From: Arachis hypogaea | Taxonomy: Eukaryota; Streptophyta; Magnoliopsida; Fabales; Fabaceae | Reading direction: 5' to 3' | Assembly (NCBI RefSeq): GCF_003086295.3 | Contig: NC_092040.1 | Location: 1,798,001 to 1,862,000 of the forward strand | DNA: 64,000 nt | Part shown: in pieces, positions 48,492 to 59,256 of the stretch | Layout: the number at the start of each line of letters is the position of its first letter | Numbering within the stretch: the first letter of the stretch is position 1 | Notes under the pieces: model-generated | The model's input: only the letters and a program-made list of their open reading frames with translations | The model's database searches: none | Told to the model about the DNA's origin: nothing | Made by a program: the position numbers and the translations under genes

Positions 48492-48960
48492 TAATGTGCT
48501 AGTCCGCTATGGAGGTCTTCCACGACCTAAGCCGTCCGCAACCTCTTTCACCTCAAGGTCGTGGAGGTCTTCTTCGTCTTCTAGATGTCTACCTGTTTCT
48601 GTAACTGCACTGTCATGGGTAGTAACTTGCACTGAGAAGCTAGTTTTAACAGATTTTGGAGTTGTAAGAGATTGCCTTTCACCATCACTAACTACAGGGA
48701 TTCTGATCTCTTTGACATGGGGCATCTTCTCACCAACTGCTGCAACTGATTCTTTGAATTCAGAGATACGGAATTGCATGGCAAATCCATCAGATGCAAA
48801 GCTGAGGAACTTCTGCGGTAAATGAGAGCAGTTGTTCTTGGCGTTGATGACGACGGCTTCTGAACAAGCACAGAGCATGTCAAGCTCCTGGGCTGCGTCG
48901 GGTGTGGCAACTGTTGTTCCTTCTTTCTGTACCTATCCTCTCTTTGTAATAAAATAAAGT
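48492..48960 (-). pseudogene. Unidentified gene fragment within kinesin array
   Basis: A 123-codon minus-strand frame contains LCACSEAVVINAKNNCSHLP, QKFLSFASDGFAMQFRISEF, GEKMPHVKEIRIPVVSDGER and ends EVKEVADGLGRGRPP. It reads like real protein and extends upstream in frame (KEGTTVATPDAAQELDM). I do not recognise the family. Its 3' 38 bp (48492-48529, from TGTGCTAGTCCGCTATGGAG) recur at 46721-46758 beside the inverted kinesin fragment, so it took part in the same rearrangement. No start or downstream exon is evident. Confidence 0.5.
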
Positions 48961-51400
48961 CCGTGTTATATAACATAACAATTTGCAAAAGTGTAATTCA
49001 TGCAAGAACATAAGAAGCTACCTGCTGACGAAGCAAAGTTGAGCTCTTTACATGCTCTTTTACTTTTTCTCTCGAGCTCCTTGATCTGAATAATGAACAT
49101 AAGAATCCCATTACATACCCGGAAGAGACAGAGTACTGAGTAATCATAAGTGACAATAAAGTCCAGTGTAACATATATTCAACACAAACTAAATTTGTAG
49201 GAAAAATACCTTTTCTTCCCGCTTTCTATAGGTTTCTTCTTTTACTTTAAATTTCTTCAACAATTGAGAAATTTGTTTTGCATGGAAGTCTTCAACTCAA
49301 TCTGGCCTTCAAGTTTTTCAACCTATACCAAAGTGTAAAAGTAAGAAAGAAAACATTATTTACATATAACCGTGAAATAATAAATTATTTTTTATGAATT
49401 ACATCAGCAACTTACCATTACTTTTGTCTTTTGAAGTTCACCTGTGTCAACTTGCATCTTAACGGAACCTAACACAACACCCCTCACTCTAGTTGCGAAA
49501 TTAAGTGCGCTAAGAGTTTTATCTAAGTCCTTGTCTGATGGACTAATTTGCACAAACATCAAAGTTTTAGCGTCACTCCCTATAATCCTATATGTTAGGG
49601 AAGAGCATTATCAATACATGCCTGCAGCTCATATGCACATAGAAAACAAAATGAAAAGAAGTAGACATACCTAAAGAACCTTGAAGTAAATGTGTCAATT
49701 TTGAGTTTCTAAAACTCCCAAAAACAAATATCACTAAATATCTATTAAGAATAGTAAAAAGTAAGGATAATGGTGTTATATCTATAGAGAATGTAACTAC
49801 TCTTGGCTGCTAAAGCAGATATAACATTGCCAAGAGCTGAAAGAAATCGGTTGATATTTTGCGCTTTCTTAAGCCACTCCCTTTGCACATTAGTCTTTGT
49901 AAGTCTCATTATCCGCCAAATCCACAAGCCAAAAGGTTCCTCTTAGTACACTCACTATTGAGCAAATTTTTAGCCATCACCATTATACAAAGTATGCCGA
50001 AAAAGAAAGTAAGAAACAAGTAATCATTACAAGTATTCAAAGAAGAAATTTCATTTTGATGAAGAGAAGATATATATACTAGAGAGCTTCTTATAGAATG
50101 CAAAAGCTTGGTACCAGTGAGATCTACTACTATGCTGATTAACATTATTACTTCCCACTGCTCTACCTTTGCTTCCAGCTTGCAGTACATCCCAGGCCTC
50201 CTTAACGTTTTCAACTTTAGCTGATGAGATCCTTTAGAGGCTTGTTTTATCTCCAACCCGAGCTCTTGTTCGACCTTAGTAAGCAAAGGAACAAGAGCTC
50301 AGGTTGGAGATAAAACAAGCCTCTAAAGGATCTCATCACGTTAAAAAGAGCTCAAGAGTCCTATAATTTACTCCTCTATTCAGCTCTGTTCCCTCCATGG
50401 TAAATGTCTTTCCTGTTCCTGTTTGCCCATAAGCAAATATGCATACATTGTAGCCGTCCAACACAGATGTTACCATTGATGAGGCATCAGCAAAAACATC
50501 AACTGTAGAAACAAAGCAACACTGTCGATTTACGAACCACCAAATTCCAGATCTTGCACAATAAAATAAAATATATAAAATAGTACTAATAAAATAAAGC
50601 TTTATATGTATACCTTGATCATCTTTTGGTGTATATACTCTGTCAAATTTGAATGGCTGTTTTGACATTAGTTGTCAAAATTCCATCCTTTGCTGCATCA
50701 AAATCCACAATTGTAGTACAGCCAGGGGAGATCTCGTCCTTAGTTAAGGGACGGCAACGGCAGAAAACCTTAATGTTCCCTGATATTCTTAACAGAAATG
50801 CGTTAGTGCCTTTGGCTTAGAATACTCTTCAAATCGAAACAACTTTTGCTTATAGACCATGTAAGATGTACCTTTAGACTCTTAAGTTTATTGAAGAGCT
50901 TTTTTCTCTCTGTCATCTCTTCATTGTACTTCACTTTGAGATCTTCACACCGCTTAACTGCAAAAGTTTAGTCCCTTAAATATTTTTGTAATATTTCAAA
51001 ACCAAAAAAGTTAAGTGCAACTCAACTCTTGAATAAAGAAAAAAAGAGACGAAGTGTATTACTGAAGCATACCCAATTCCTGAATTGCAAATACCATCTT
51101 ATTTAATTTTGGGATTGAATCAACACATTCATGCGCTTCAAGAGAAAGTTGACAATAATCACTCTTCATCAACTGCAGGGCAAATTAGGTGCATGTACAC
51201 TTAGAATGCAATTCTGATCATGATAACAATAATCTCTCTTAAATATAAATGTTTCCTAGATTTTCATAACTTACCTTTACTTTCTCCTGTAAATTGCTAA
51301 TTGCTTCTGTCCTTTTCTTCTTATCAACTTCATACCTGCTAGAAATGCTCAGCTCTTGAGCTTGTTTTTCCACACTTTGATGTACAAGGACAATGAAAAT
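48953..51400 (-). pseudogene. Kinesin-14 pseudogene, main copy (segment B plus 5' exons)
   Basis: Minus-strand order: coiled coil (SVEKQAQELSISSRYEVDKK, about 51390-51275; further exon near 51170-51070), RCEDLKVKYNEEMTERKKLF and NKLKSLKG (about 50955-50875), [16 protein letters not shown] (about 50660-50610), [20 protein letters not shown] with [20 protein letters not shown] (50500-50390), then EQELGLEIKQASKGSHQL (about 50275-50220), [40 protein letters not shown], the motor end and two coiled-coil exons down to 49020. The P-loop [13 protein letters not shown] is intact, but the motor has a 5' gap, stops, an R/W change in switch II neighbourhood and a palindromic insertion at 50223-50337. The order fits a KIN-14 gene with N-terminal coiled coil and internal motor. 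Confidence 0.82.
50223..50337. repeat. 49-bp near-perfect inverted repeat, 17-bp spacer
   Basis: The arm 50223-50271 and the arm 50289-50337 are inverted copies with one mismatch (CCAACCCGAG against CTCAGGTTGG). Each arm encodes the kinesin exon EQELGLEIKQASKGSH, one on each strand. This is a fold-back duplication inside the pseudogene. Confidence 0.9.
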
Positions 51401-51579
51401 AAAATTAGGAAATGCTACCAAGAAGCCAAAAGCACTTCAACGATATATAAGTACTTTAACAACCAGTATCAAGATAACTGAGAAAAAACACCAATGGAAC
51501 AATGAGCTCTACCGACTTAGTGTGTCACATCATGGAAAGAAGAGAAAATAACATTGGTCTATCCTAGCCTGAGTATATC

Positions 51580-51706
51580 TTCCAATTCTCAATGCCCTCC
51601 CTCCCTTGGGAACAGTGACAGTAAGAACACCATTCTCTATGGATGTCTTCACCTGATCCATCTTGGCGTTCTCACAGAACCTGAACCTCCGCATGAACTT
51701 GCCACT
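51580..51706 (-). pseudogene. Class I small heat-shock protein fragment
   Basis: Minus-strand translation gives [40 protein letters not shown]. It matches the C-terminal half of the alpha-crystallin domain of HSP17-18 class I (usual text SGKFxRRFRLPENAKxDx[14 protein letters not shown]). The usual LPENAK reads FCENAK, and the KKPEVK/IxISG tail is missing. No upstream half is present, so this is an isolated fragment. Confidence 0.8.
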
Positions 51707-51949
51707 CACTCACATATGTCAATACATACCCAAATCAGAAAACCAGAAAACCAGCAACAGTATTATTCCAGAATATTAGCAACATCATTTTTAAAAATCA
51801 ACAACTCAACAACTCAGGATAATAAAAAATGATCAAAATCAGTAATGCAGTACTATTAACTCAGCAAATCAAGATCATTAAAATAGTAAAACCAGCAACT
51901 CAATCAACACCTATTAACAAAAGTACAAAAACAAGTAAAAATAATTCAA

Positions 51950-53225
51950 GCAGCATTATTTACCGGAGGAAGGGTCGTTAGCTCGACTGCGACACGGAGA
52001 GATCGAGAGCTCAACGGCGACACAGAGAGATCGAGAGCTCAACGGCGACACACAGAGAGGGCTCGACGGCGACAAAGGGCTCGACTGCGATAGAGAGACG
52101 ACGGCGAGGGGAAGAGAAACAACTACAGGCGACGAGTATACCTTCACCTTCCACAGGCGATGTTTCCTGATGCCACCACGGTCAGTTCCACCCGCGGCGA
52201 CAGCACCGTCCACCCGTTCGGCGATGAGACCTAGCGACGCGAGGAGATGGGATCCAGGAGAAGAGGATCGGCGACGACGGCGCTGGGAACTGGGTGGTGG
52301 CTCCTGGCTTCGTGCTGCTGTTGGCAGGGAAGAGAGAGGGGGGCTGGGTTCTGCGTTGCGTGAGTGAGAGAGAGAAAATGGGGAGGGTTTATATATTTTT
52401 TATTTTTTCATTTTTTTAAAATTAAAAATCGGAAAAAACCGTTCGGTTCAAATGGTTCATCGGTTAACCGCCAGTTCAACCGGTTTTTTACCAGTTTTTT
52501 TCAAATGATTTTGTACTTCAATCGAATCGGTTAGATGATCAATTTCTGATTAATCCGATTGAACCAGTCGATCTGGTTTGATTTTCAGAACAATTGAACC
52601 AACAATTAATCATACTTCAACAATTATTATTACAACAAATTAGATTTATACCTAGGGTTAGCGGAAGACAGGAAAGAATGCAGAGCTGGTGGCGACAGGA
52701 ACAGTGGCTGGGGTGGAAAGGTCAAACAGAGCTAGTGTTGGCAGGAAGACACTCGCGACGGCAACTAGTGCTGGCGGTGGCTGCGATTTTGACGGCTGAA
52801 AAGAAAGCTGGTTGCATAACGGAAAGCTGGCACCACGGGTTTGTGCAGGTAAGTGACTTCCACGGACCTTGCGGCAGCGGCGGTGGCTGGACAGAAATTG
52901 CGCCGAAAACTCGTGATGGAGACTGAATGTGGTGAGGGCGAGAGGTGATAATGGAAGGCTGGAGGGGAGGCTCGAGAGTGGGTGTGTGGTGTCTAGGTGA
53001 AAGAGTCCTAGGGTTCCTTTTGGGGGCCAAGTCAAAACACGTTTTTTTGGCAAAATTCAAAAATCGGCTGGTCACAACTCGATTCGATTGACCGGTTTCT
53101 AGTCGGTTCAGCAGTCTAATTTCGATTTTTAAATTTGACGGTTTTGTTTTTTGTCCAAACCGTGTTTACTAAAGGTTTCCAGTTCGACTGGCCGACTCGA
53201 ACCGGTTTTTAAAACATTGCTTGGC
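51950..53225. mobile_element. GC-rich, CCGGTT-rich DNA-transposon remnant
   Basis: Two GC-rich blocks (51960-52380 and 52660-53050) are unlike the AT-rich flanks. They are separated and bordered by stretches dense in CCGGTT/AACCGG words (52430-52600 and 53060-53215). The right border ends GAACCGGTTTTTAAAACATT, the style of MULE/hAT-like ends common in legumes. Short tandem units GAGATCGAGAGCTCAACGGC occur at about 51990-52055. Frames such as 52170-52367 and 52594-52926 arise from the GC bias and are not genes. The left end was not located. Confidence 0.5.
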
Positions 53226-53607
53226 AAAATTTTAGAATTAACTACTAAATTTTTGCCAAATCAACTATTATTTCCAACTCAACAAAAAATATACAAAAGA
53301 AACTAAAAAGGACATTGAATTCATATCATTATATTTATTATATTTTACCGTTATAAACAATACAATAAATTTATAACTCCGATAATTAATTTATTAATTC
53401 CTATAAATAACTTATTAAATGTAATAAACATCCATATTACAAATGTTATAATAATATTATTAATCATAATAAATTTTACGTTACAAATATTTAAATTTCA
53501 TACTATTTGAATTATTTATATAAGTCTCTTGTTACTATTCCTTCAAATAACATCAAATTTAGCAGAAAAATTTATTTTCAAACTACACAACATCTCAAAT
53601 TTACTCA

Positions 53608-53760
53608 ATGAAACATCATTCTTTGGATAATATCACCAAACAAATAGACAATTGGTTTATCAAAGTTCGCGTGGTTTGTCTATGGAAAACATTAGCACCC
53701 ACAAATGAAGAGGAACCTTTTTGCTTACAAATGATTATATTAGATGAAAAGGTACAAAAC
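53608..53760 (+). pseudogene. RPA70-like (DUF223) first exon
   Basis: Translation MKHHSLDNITKQIDNWFIKV, then RVVCLWKTLAPTNEEEPFCL and QMIILDEK follows the first OB-fold of plant RPA70-like proteins ('WxIxVRVxRLW…MxLLDEK'). The frame continues into AT-rich, intron-like sequence. No central OB-folds were found between here and 55194. Confidence 0.65.
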
Positions 53761-53929
53761 AAACATATTTATTGTATTTTTAAATTGAAATTACGAAAAA
53801 ATACTTTAATTATTTTTGTTTTTTATACTTTTTATATTATTTTATAATACTTTATATATAATTGTATTTTAATATCGTTAAAATTATACTTCTTTTAATA
53901 TGCTATTCATTGTTCCTTTTTTAATAACT

Positions 53930-54499
53930 TAAGAAAAAGGGTAAAGTACTAAATTAGTCTCCTACGTTTGGACGTAATCCTGTTTTGGTCTTTAAAGTTT
54001 AAAGTGTCCTTTTAAATCCAAAAAAGTTTCATTTTGCTTCAATATAGTCCCACTGTGAGGTTAAAATTAAATAATTAACGGAATCTCCTACATAACAGCA
54101 TACAAGAACAAGATTCATAATCTGGAGAACAAGTACAAACTCCAAAAGCACAAAATCAATCGTGGATGTATCAATACATTTATTTATCATTCTCTTTAGT
54201 TCTATAAAAAAAATATTTCATTTGAATTGTAAGAAAAATGATAAATAAATGTATTGATGCATTCATGGTTTATTTTGTGTCTCTAGAGCTTGTACTTGTT
54301 CTCTAGATTATCGATTTTGTTCTTGTACTACAGTTATGTAGGACATTCCGTTAGTTATTAACTTTAACCTCACGGTGGGACTACATTGAACCTAAATAAA
54401 ACTTTTTTGGATTCAAATAGGACACTTTAAACTTTAAAGACCAAAATAATATTACATCCAAACGTAAGAGACCAATTTAGTACTTTATCCTAAAAAAAA
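53930..54499. mobile_element. 552-bp foldback MITE with 9-bp target duplication
   Basis: The element is 53939-54490. The whole length folds: the left arm starts GGGTAAAGTACTAAATTAGT and the right arm complement starts GGATAAAGTACTAAATTGGT, continuing TCTCTTACGTTTGG. Flanks TAAGAAAAA (53930-53938) and TAAAAAAAA (54491-54499) form a 9-bp target duplication with one mismatch, as for Mutator-type MITEs. No coding capacity. Confidence 0.85.
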
Positions 54500-54633
54500 T
54501 AAATATAATCAATTTTTTTACTAACCCAATACTTATTTTAGGTTTAGAATTCAATTAAAGGTTTCGATCAAAGTACTACAACAACTTTTACTATTTGATG
54601 GCGAAGCAAAAAAATTGTTGGGCACAACTACTT

Positions 54634-54909
54634 TAAGGGCCCATTTGGAAAACTTTAGAAGTAACTTTTTTTAACTTTTGACTTATGAAAAGTAGTAGTA
54701 TTAGGAGCTTATAGAGAAGTTAAAAAAAAAATAACTTCTCTCATAATACTTCTACTTTTCATCACATTTATATAAAATAAGCACTTTTAGAATTAAAAAT
54801 CCAAACATAAAATAACTTATTTATAAGTTACTTTTAACAGAGTTATTTATTGTTTAAGTTATTTTAGCAAAAGGAGCTTAATTAAGTTGGTTATCCAAAC
54901 CGGGCCTAA
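54634..54909. mobile_element. Tourist-like MITE (TAA target duplication)
   Basis: The element is 54637-54906, 270 bp. The left end is GGGCCCATTTGGA and the right end TCCAAACCGGGCC, an inverted pair. TAA flanks both sides (54634-54636, 54907-54909). The end sequence and 3-bp TAA duplication are typical of PIF/Harbinger-derived Tourist MITEs. Confidence 0.8.
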
Positions 54910-55193
54910 ATCTAATGACACTCCAAAAAAGTAATGACATTGAAGCACCACCCTAATTGAAAAATTTGTGCAATCTTACACTTATATTTGAAGTCAAAGT
55001 AAATAATTTTAATCTCAAATAAAGTTTTTAATAACAATACACTGTTGCCAAAACATTTGTTCTAACAAAAAATACTGAATCTTAACACCTATTACAACAA
55101 ATAAAACAGGTAATACTTCAAAAAAAAGTTACTTATTTAAGACATCATTTTTATTTATAATTTAAATTATTCATTGATTATAGGAACCAATTT

Positions 55194-55308
55194 CGCCAAC
55201 ACTAATATCACCAGTCGAAGATTTCATACCTATCAAGAAATTAAGGAGAAAGAAAATCATACAAATTCAAGATACATCTAAAAGTCCATCAACTAAAAGT
55301 TTAAAATA
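55194..55308 (+). pseudogene. RPA-like C-terminal exon
   Basis: After an AG at 55190-55191 the frame reads EPISPTLISPVEDFIPIKKL, then RRKKIIQIQDTSKSPSTKSL and K before TAA. Proline-rich spacer plus basic 'KKLRRKK' tail is the usual end of Helitron RPA-like proteins as I remember them. It fits the exon at 53608 in orientation. Confidence 0.5.
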
Positions 55309-55523
55309 AATACCAAAATCAAACTACTAAATAAAAATATTATTTTATATAATTTTAACATCTAAATCTTTTGTATTACAAATAATTTTAAATAAAATAT
55401 CTTTTAAATTTAACTGTAATTTACACGTATTTAATTTAATTCTACAAAGTATAACAATTTTTAATATTTATTATATACTATTATTAATTTATCGTCCCGC
55501 ACATCGCGCAAATCTCATTCTGG

Positions 55524-57527
55524 TGTCAAATGATTTTCAAACAAGTTCCAAGAGTGATGCACTACAGCGCGTTTTGGATAAGATTGGTTAGGATTTCTCT
55601 AATCCAAAACCAAACGGCGCCGTCTTAGAAAAAATTAAAAAATTGGCCAGAGTCACGATTCAGTTCGCCGGTTTGACAGTTAAATGAAGCCTCTTTCTCT
55701 TGATGGGGGATAACAAAGTCATGAACAGGAAGAATCCGTTTTGTTCCAATGGCTGGGATTTCCATTGTTAAGTTAGCCAAGAAGGAGCAATGGAAGGTTG
55801 CAACCTCCCAATGAACCAAAAAAGTGCAAGCGACAATTAATTTCTCTGTTTTTCTTTATGCAAGGTATAAAGTAGAAAAAGGGCCTTGTTAATTATGTCG
55901 TTATAGTTCAATTCTTTTGTTACTTTATTAAATATTAACAAGAATAAGAAAAAGGCAGAGAATAGTATTGAAAAAAATAATAAATATGTATTGAAGTTAT
56001 GCTTTATATAATATAAGAGTCATGCTATTTATAAAGATATTATTAATCAATTTTTAAATATTTATCTATTAACTAATAATTTTTAACTATTTATTAAATA
56101 TCTTTTGCGTTGATAATATGTTGGGCTGATGGAGATTGGTTTAATAAATATAAAAAAAAAGTTGGTTCCTGAAGACATGAACGTGTCATATGGTATCAGC
56201 CCATCAGAAATGAGTATTGATTATTATTTTATTTCAAAAATGTTTCAATATCGGATTAAGTAACATTAACACTGTTTTGTAATTTAATACATAATAGTAG
56301 CATTAGCAAACCTCCCTAATGGTTAAACAAAAATATGCAGTACATATTAGGTTTATCAATTCAGGGCTTCACCTTAGACTTAAGAGAGAGATGCGTTGTA
56401 TTTGTTTATAAGGATTTTAAATAGGTGTATGCTATGATACTTATATACACTTGTTTAACTTATTAAAAAGAGATAAAAATTAATATTTAAATTAAAAAAT
56501 ATAAAAATAAATAATTTTTTAATATTTAAAACTTACTATAAAAAGCAACTTCGATAATTTCGACACCAAAATTAAAGACATGGGAGAATTGGCCTTTTAA
56601 ATATGAGTCATACACACACAAATAAGCACAAAAGTATATATTTGTTGGCCATCATGATGCTCCCAACGTACACCTCTCATCATTGAATTTTTTCCCCAGA
56701 GAAGATAGATCACACTATCATCTACACTCTTTTTTCTTAAATAATAATCACTACAAATGTATATGTTGTTCCCTCAATTTACTAAGTATTGTTGCCATAA
56801 GGTTGTCACTTGTCAAAATATATCCATCTATCTATTTTACCATATATTAAATCAGAATTCAAAAGGGTGCCGCAGAATTAATCACGTTGAAAATACTGTA
56901 TCTCCTCCTTCTTTATTATTATTAGAGCTTACTAGCTAGCTTCTACGTGTTTTGATTATGACTCTCAAAAACTGGCCTATAAACTACAGGTAGCTCAAGT
57001 TTGCAATCAAAAAATAAATTAAAGAAACACATTATATAATTGATCAATGTAAATAGATTAACTGATATATAAGTGCATAAATTATGTTATCTTGATTCAA
57101 AGACCTTATGAATGGCATGCATTGATACATTTTCTTTTGATCGAATAATTGAAGCCATAAAGCTCAGAGCTGTTGGGCTAGCATAACTTTTGGACACTAG
57201 CAGGTTTTGTTGGACTTAGTTGACTGGCAAAATCTTCTTTGAAAGCTCGGGTTTAATTTGACTCCACTTTTTTCTCCTCTATTTCCTTTTTGACACTTTT
57301 GGACACTCTTAACAGATTAATTATAATTTAATAAACTAACAATTAAAATCTTTAATTCAACATTTGACTTTACTTTTTTTTTCACTATTTCTATTTTTTT
57401 ATTTATTCTCTTTTATTCAAATAATACAAATTTAGGGAGTTGTAATGAGTAAGATAGGATATAGTTTGAACTCCATCCTAATTCTATATGTGAGTCGAAT
57501 TTTTTTTATACAAACTTAGTCATATCC
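55524..57527. other. Intergenic region
   Basis: No gene is recognised. A short frame at 55750-55815 (MAGISIVKLAKKEQWKVATS) and the GC-richer stretch 55560-55820 may be a gene fragment of unknown origin. The rest is AT-rich. Confidence 0.4.
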
Positions 57528-58518
57528 TACTTGTGGATTAAAATTCGAAAGTGGTCCTGAGATTAGGTGAGTTACACATAATCGTCATTGACTTCAAAAA
57601 TTCCCAAAAAATATCCCTCACATTCAACTTCAGGACCCATAGTTGTCCTACTACTCTTTCCGGCACACAGTCAGCAAATGGAGTAATGATGTGGCACCTC
57701 CCATGCAATGCTAGAGCCAGCAACGACCAATTGACGTGGCAAATCTTTATTTTTTACCTAATGTGGTCCTGGTCCCTTTAAAACCCTAAAAGCTAAGAAC
57801 CATTACTGTATGCAGTATCTCTTCTTCCATTCTCCTTCGTCCCATAATTGTGATTCCACCGTTGTGATTTAATAGAGATTATGTTGAAGCTCTGAAGCGA
57901 TATTTGGAGGTGAAGAGCAGGCTAGTGGGAACTCGATACGCTTAACAAGTAGTAGATACAGAGTGAAGATCCAAAATCGTAGTAGGACTGCGCGTATACC
58001 AGAATGGTGTGGTTGCAGCTGCCGAGTTGTTCTCTGGTGGTCTGGGACAAGTTCCAACCCAAATAAGTCATTTTTTGGGTGCCTAAATTACAATGTTAGC
58101 TGTAATTGTTGGTTTTTACTGATTTTTCATTCATTTCCCAAATTCTAATTTGGTTATTGAATCATTTATTGGGTGCAGACAATTAGTAAAAGATGGTGTG
58201 ATTTATTTGTTTGGGCAGATGTCGGACAAGAGACTGTGCCTGCAAAATCAGAAAGTGTTAACTACACTGATGACTAGAAGATGACAGAAGGTTGAAGGCT
58301 GAAAAAATTGGAATCTGATGTTAGAATTTTGCAAACTAGTGCCACATCATTATTCCGTTTGCTAACTGTGTGATGGAAAGGGTAGCAAGGCAACTATGGG
58401 TCGTGGAGTTGAATGTGAGGGATGCTTTTAGGAAATTTTAGAATTCAAGGACAATTATGGGTAACTCACCCAATCTCAATCTCAAGGACCACTTTGGGGT
58501 TTTAGTCCTTACTCGCGG
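57528..58518. mobile_element. Pack-type element carrying a GRF zinc-finger gene
   Basis: The element is about 57537-58509. Its arms are inverted copies of ~200 bp: the left has GAAAGTGGTCCTGAGATTAG, GTGAGTTACACATAATCGTC and TATCCCTCACATTCAACTTC; the right has the complements, ending AAGGACCACTTTGGGGTTTT. Flanks TACTTGTGG (57528-57536) and TACTCGCGG (58510-58518) could be a 9-bp target duplication differing only by two CpG-to-TpG changes, but the similarity extends a few bases further (ATTAAAA/GTTAAAA), so the exact ends are uncertain. A GRF-type zinc-finger pseudogene lies inside. Confidence 0.72.
57895..58277 (+). pseudogene. GRF-type zinc-finger protein, broken
   Basis: Two exons, joined across an intron 58095-58178 (GT-AG). 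The first reads RIPEWCGCSCRVVLWWSGTS, SNPNKSFFGCLNYN; the second reads TISKRWCDLFVWADVGQETV, PAKSESVNYTDD and a stop at 58275-58277. This is the GRF zinc finger (CGC…SGT..NP…FFGC…CxLFxWAD) that is very common in transposon-linked plant genes. Upstream, VGTRYA*QVVDTE*RSKIVV shows two stops and there is a frameshift before the finger, so the gene is not functional. Confidence 0.8.
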
Positions 58519-59256
58519 GTTAAAAACATTCCAACCATAACCCTACATGTTCTGAACCTGCAAGTATCCAGCTCTATTCGCAGATTACAAAAAAGATGTA
58601 ACATTATTATATAATTTGATGGGCATGCAAATTAAAAATTTAATACAAACAACACAATCATTCTATAAATAACACAATTATCCCATAAATAATATAAAAC
58701 ATCAAATATTTAATTCTATATAAAAATCTTTAATAAAATTAATAATACTAACACAAATAAAATTAATATAAATCTATAAGCATTTTATTTGATATAATTT
58801 TATATTTATATATTACTAATATAGAATTGACTTTTATAAAAAAAAGACGTGTTAAATCATTAACAGATAACTTTAATTTGATAATATTTGATTTGACATC
58901 CATCTAAAATATATTTTTAAGTAAATATATAATACATACATATATAAAATGTGAATTATTTAGATAGAATTAAGACTCGACCTCCGATTTATTTGTTACA
59001 AATCGAATTGACAATCTTATTTGATCTTAGTCGAATTGAATACTCAGAGGCAGGTATATGTTGCGGGTCCTAAATAGTAAATACAATACCCTAATCAAGG
59101 GGTTAAACAACAAGAAATGAACAAAGTGAGATCCCTTTTGAGATTTGAATTTGTTTATTTCATTTAAAAAATGAGAAAGAGAGCAATAGGGTTGGTCCTT
59201 GATAAATAAGGAAGAGAAGCTCTTACAACTGTTGAGTTCACTGCTTCACAAAGACG
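58519..59256. promoter_or_regulatory. Intergenic region and SUV2-like promoter/leader
   Basis: AT-rich DNA up to about 59,000, followed by the presumed promoter and leader of the plus-strand gene. No TATA box could be assigned with confidence. Confidence 0.4.

Larger units (their letters stand above)
53340..55523 (+). mobile_element. Helitron remnant with RPA-like exons
   Basis: The left part carries an RPA/DUF223-like exon (53608-about 53760) and the right part a matching C-terminal exon (about 55194-55308). The 3' end around 55490-55523 reads GTCCCGCACATCGCGCAAAT, then CTCATTCTGG|T, resembling a Helitron 3' terminus: decayed GC hairpin, short gap, CTRR (55520-55523) and insertion before T. 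RPA-like genes are typical cargo of plant Helitrons. The 5' TC end was not found, so the left border is approximate. Two MITEs (53939-54490 and 54637-54906) are nested inside. Confidence 0.55.

Noticed and set aside
52170..52926. Several 65-130 codon frames on both strands
   Set aside because: They overlap each other in GC-rich repeat DNA, have Arg/Pro/Ser bias and no domain.
55750..55815. Short frame MAGISIVKLAKKEQWKVATS
   Set aside because: Only 21 codons, no neighbour exons or homology recognised.
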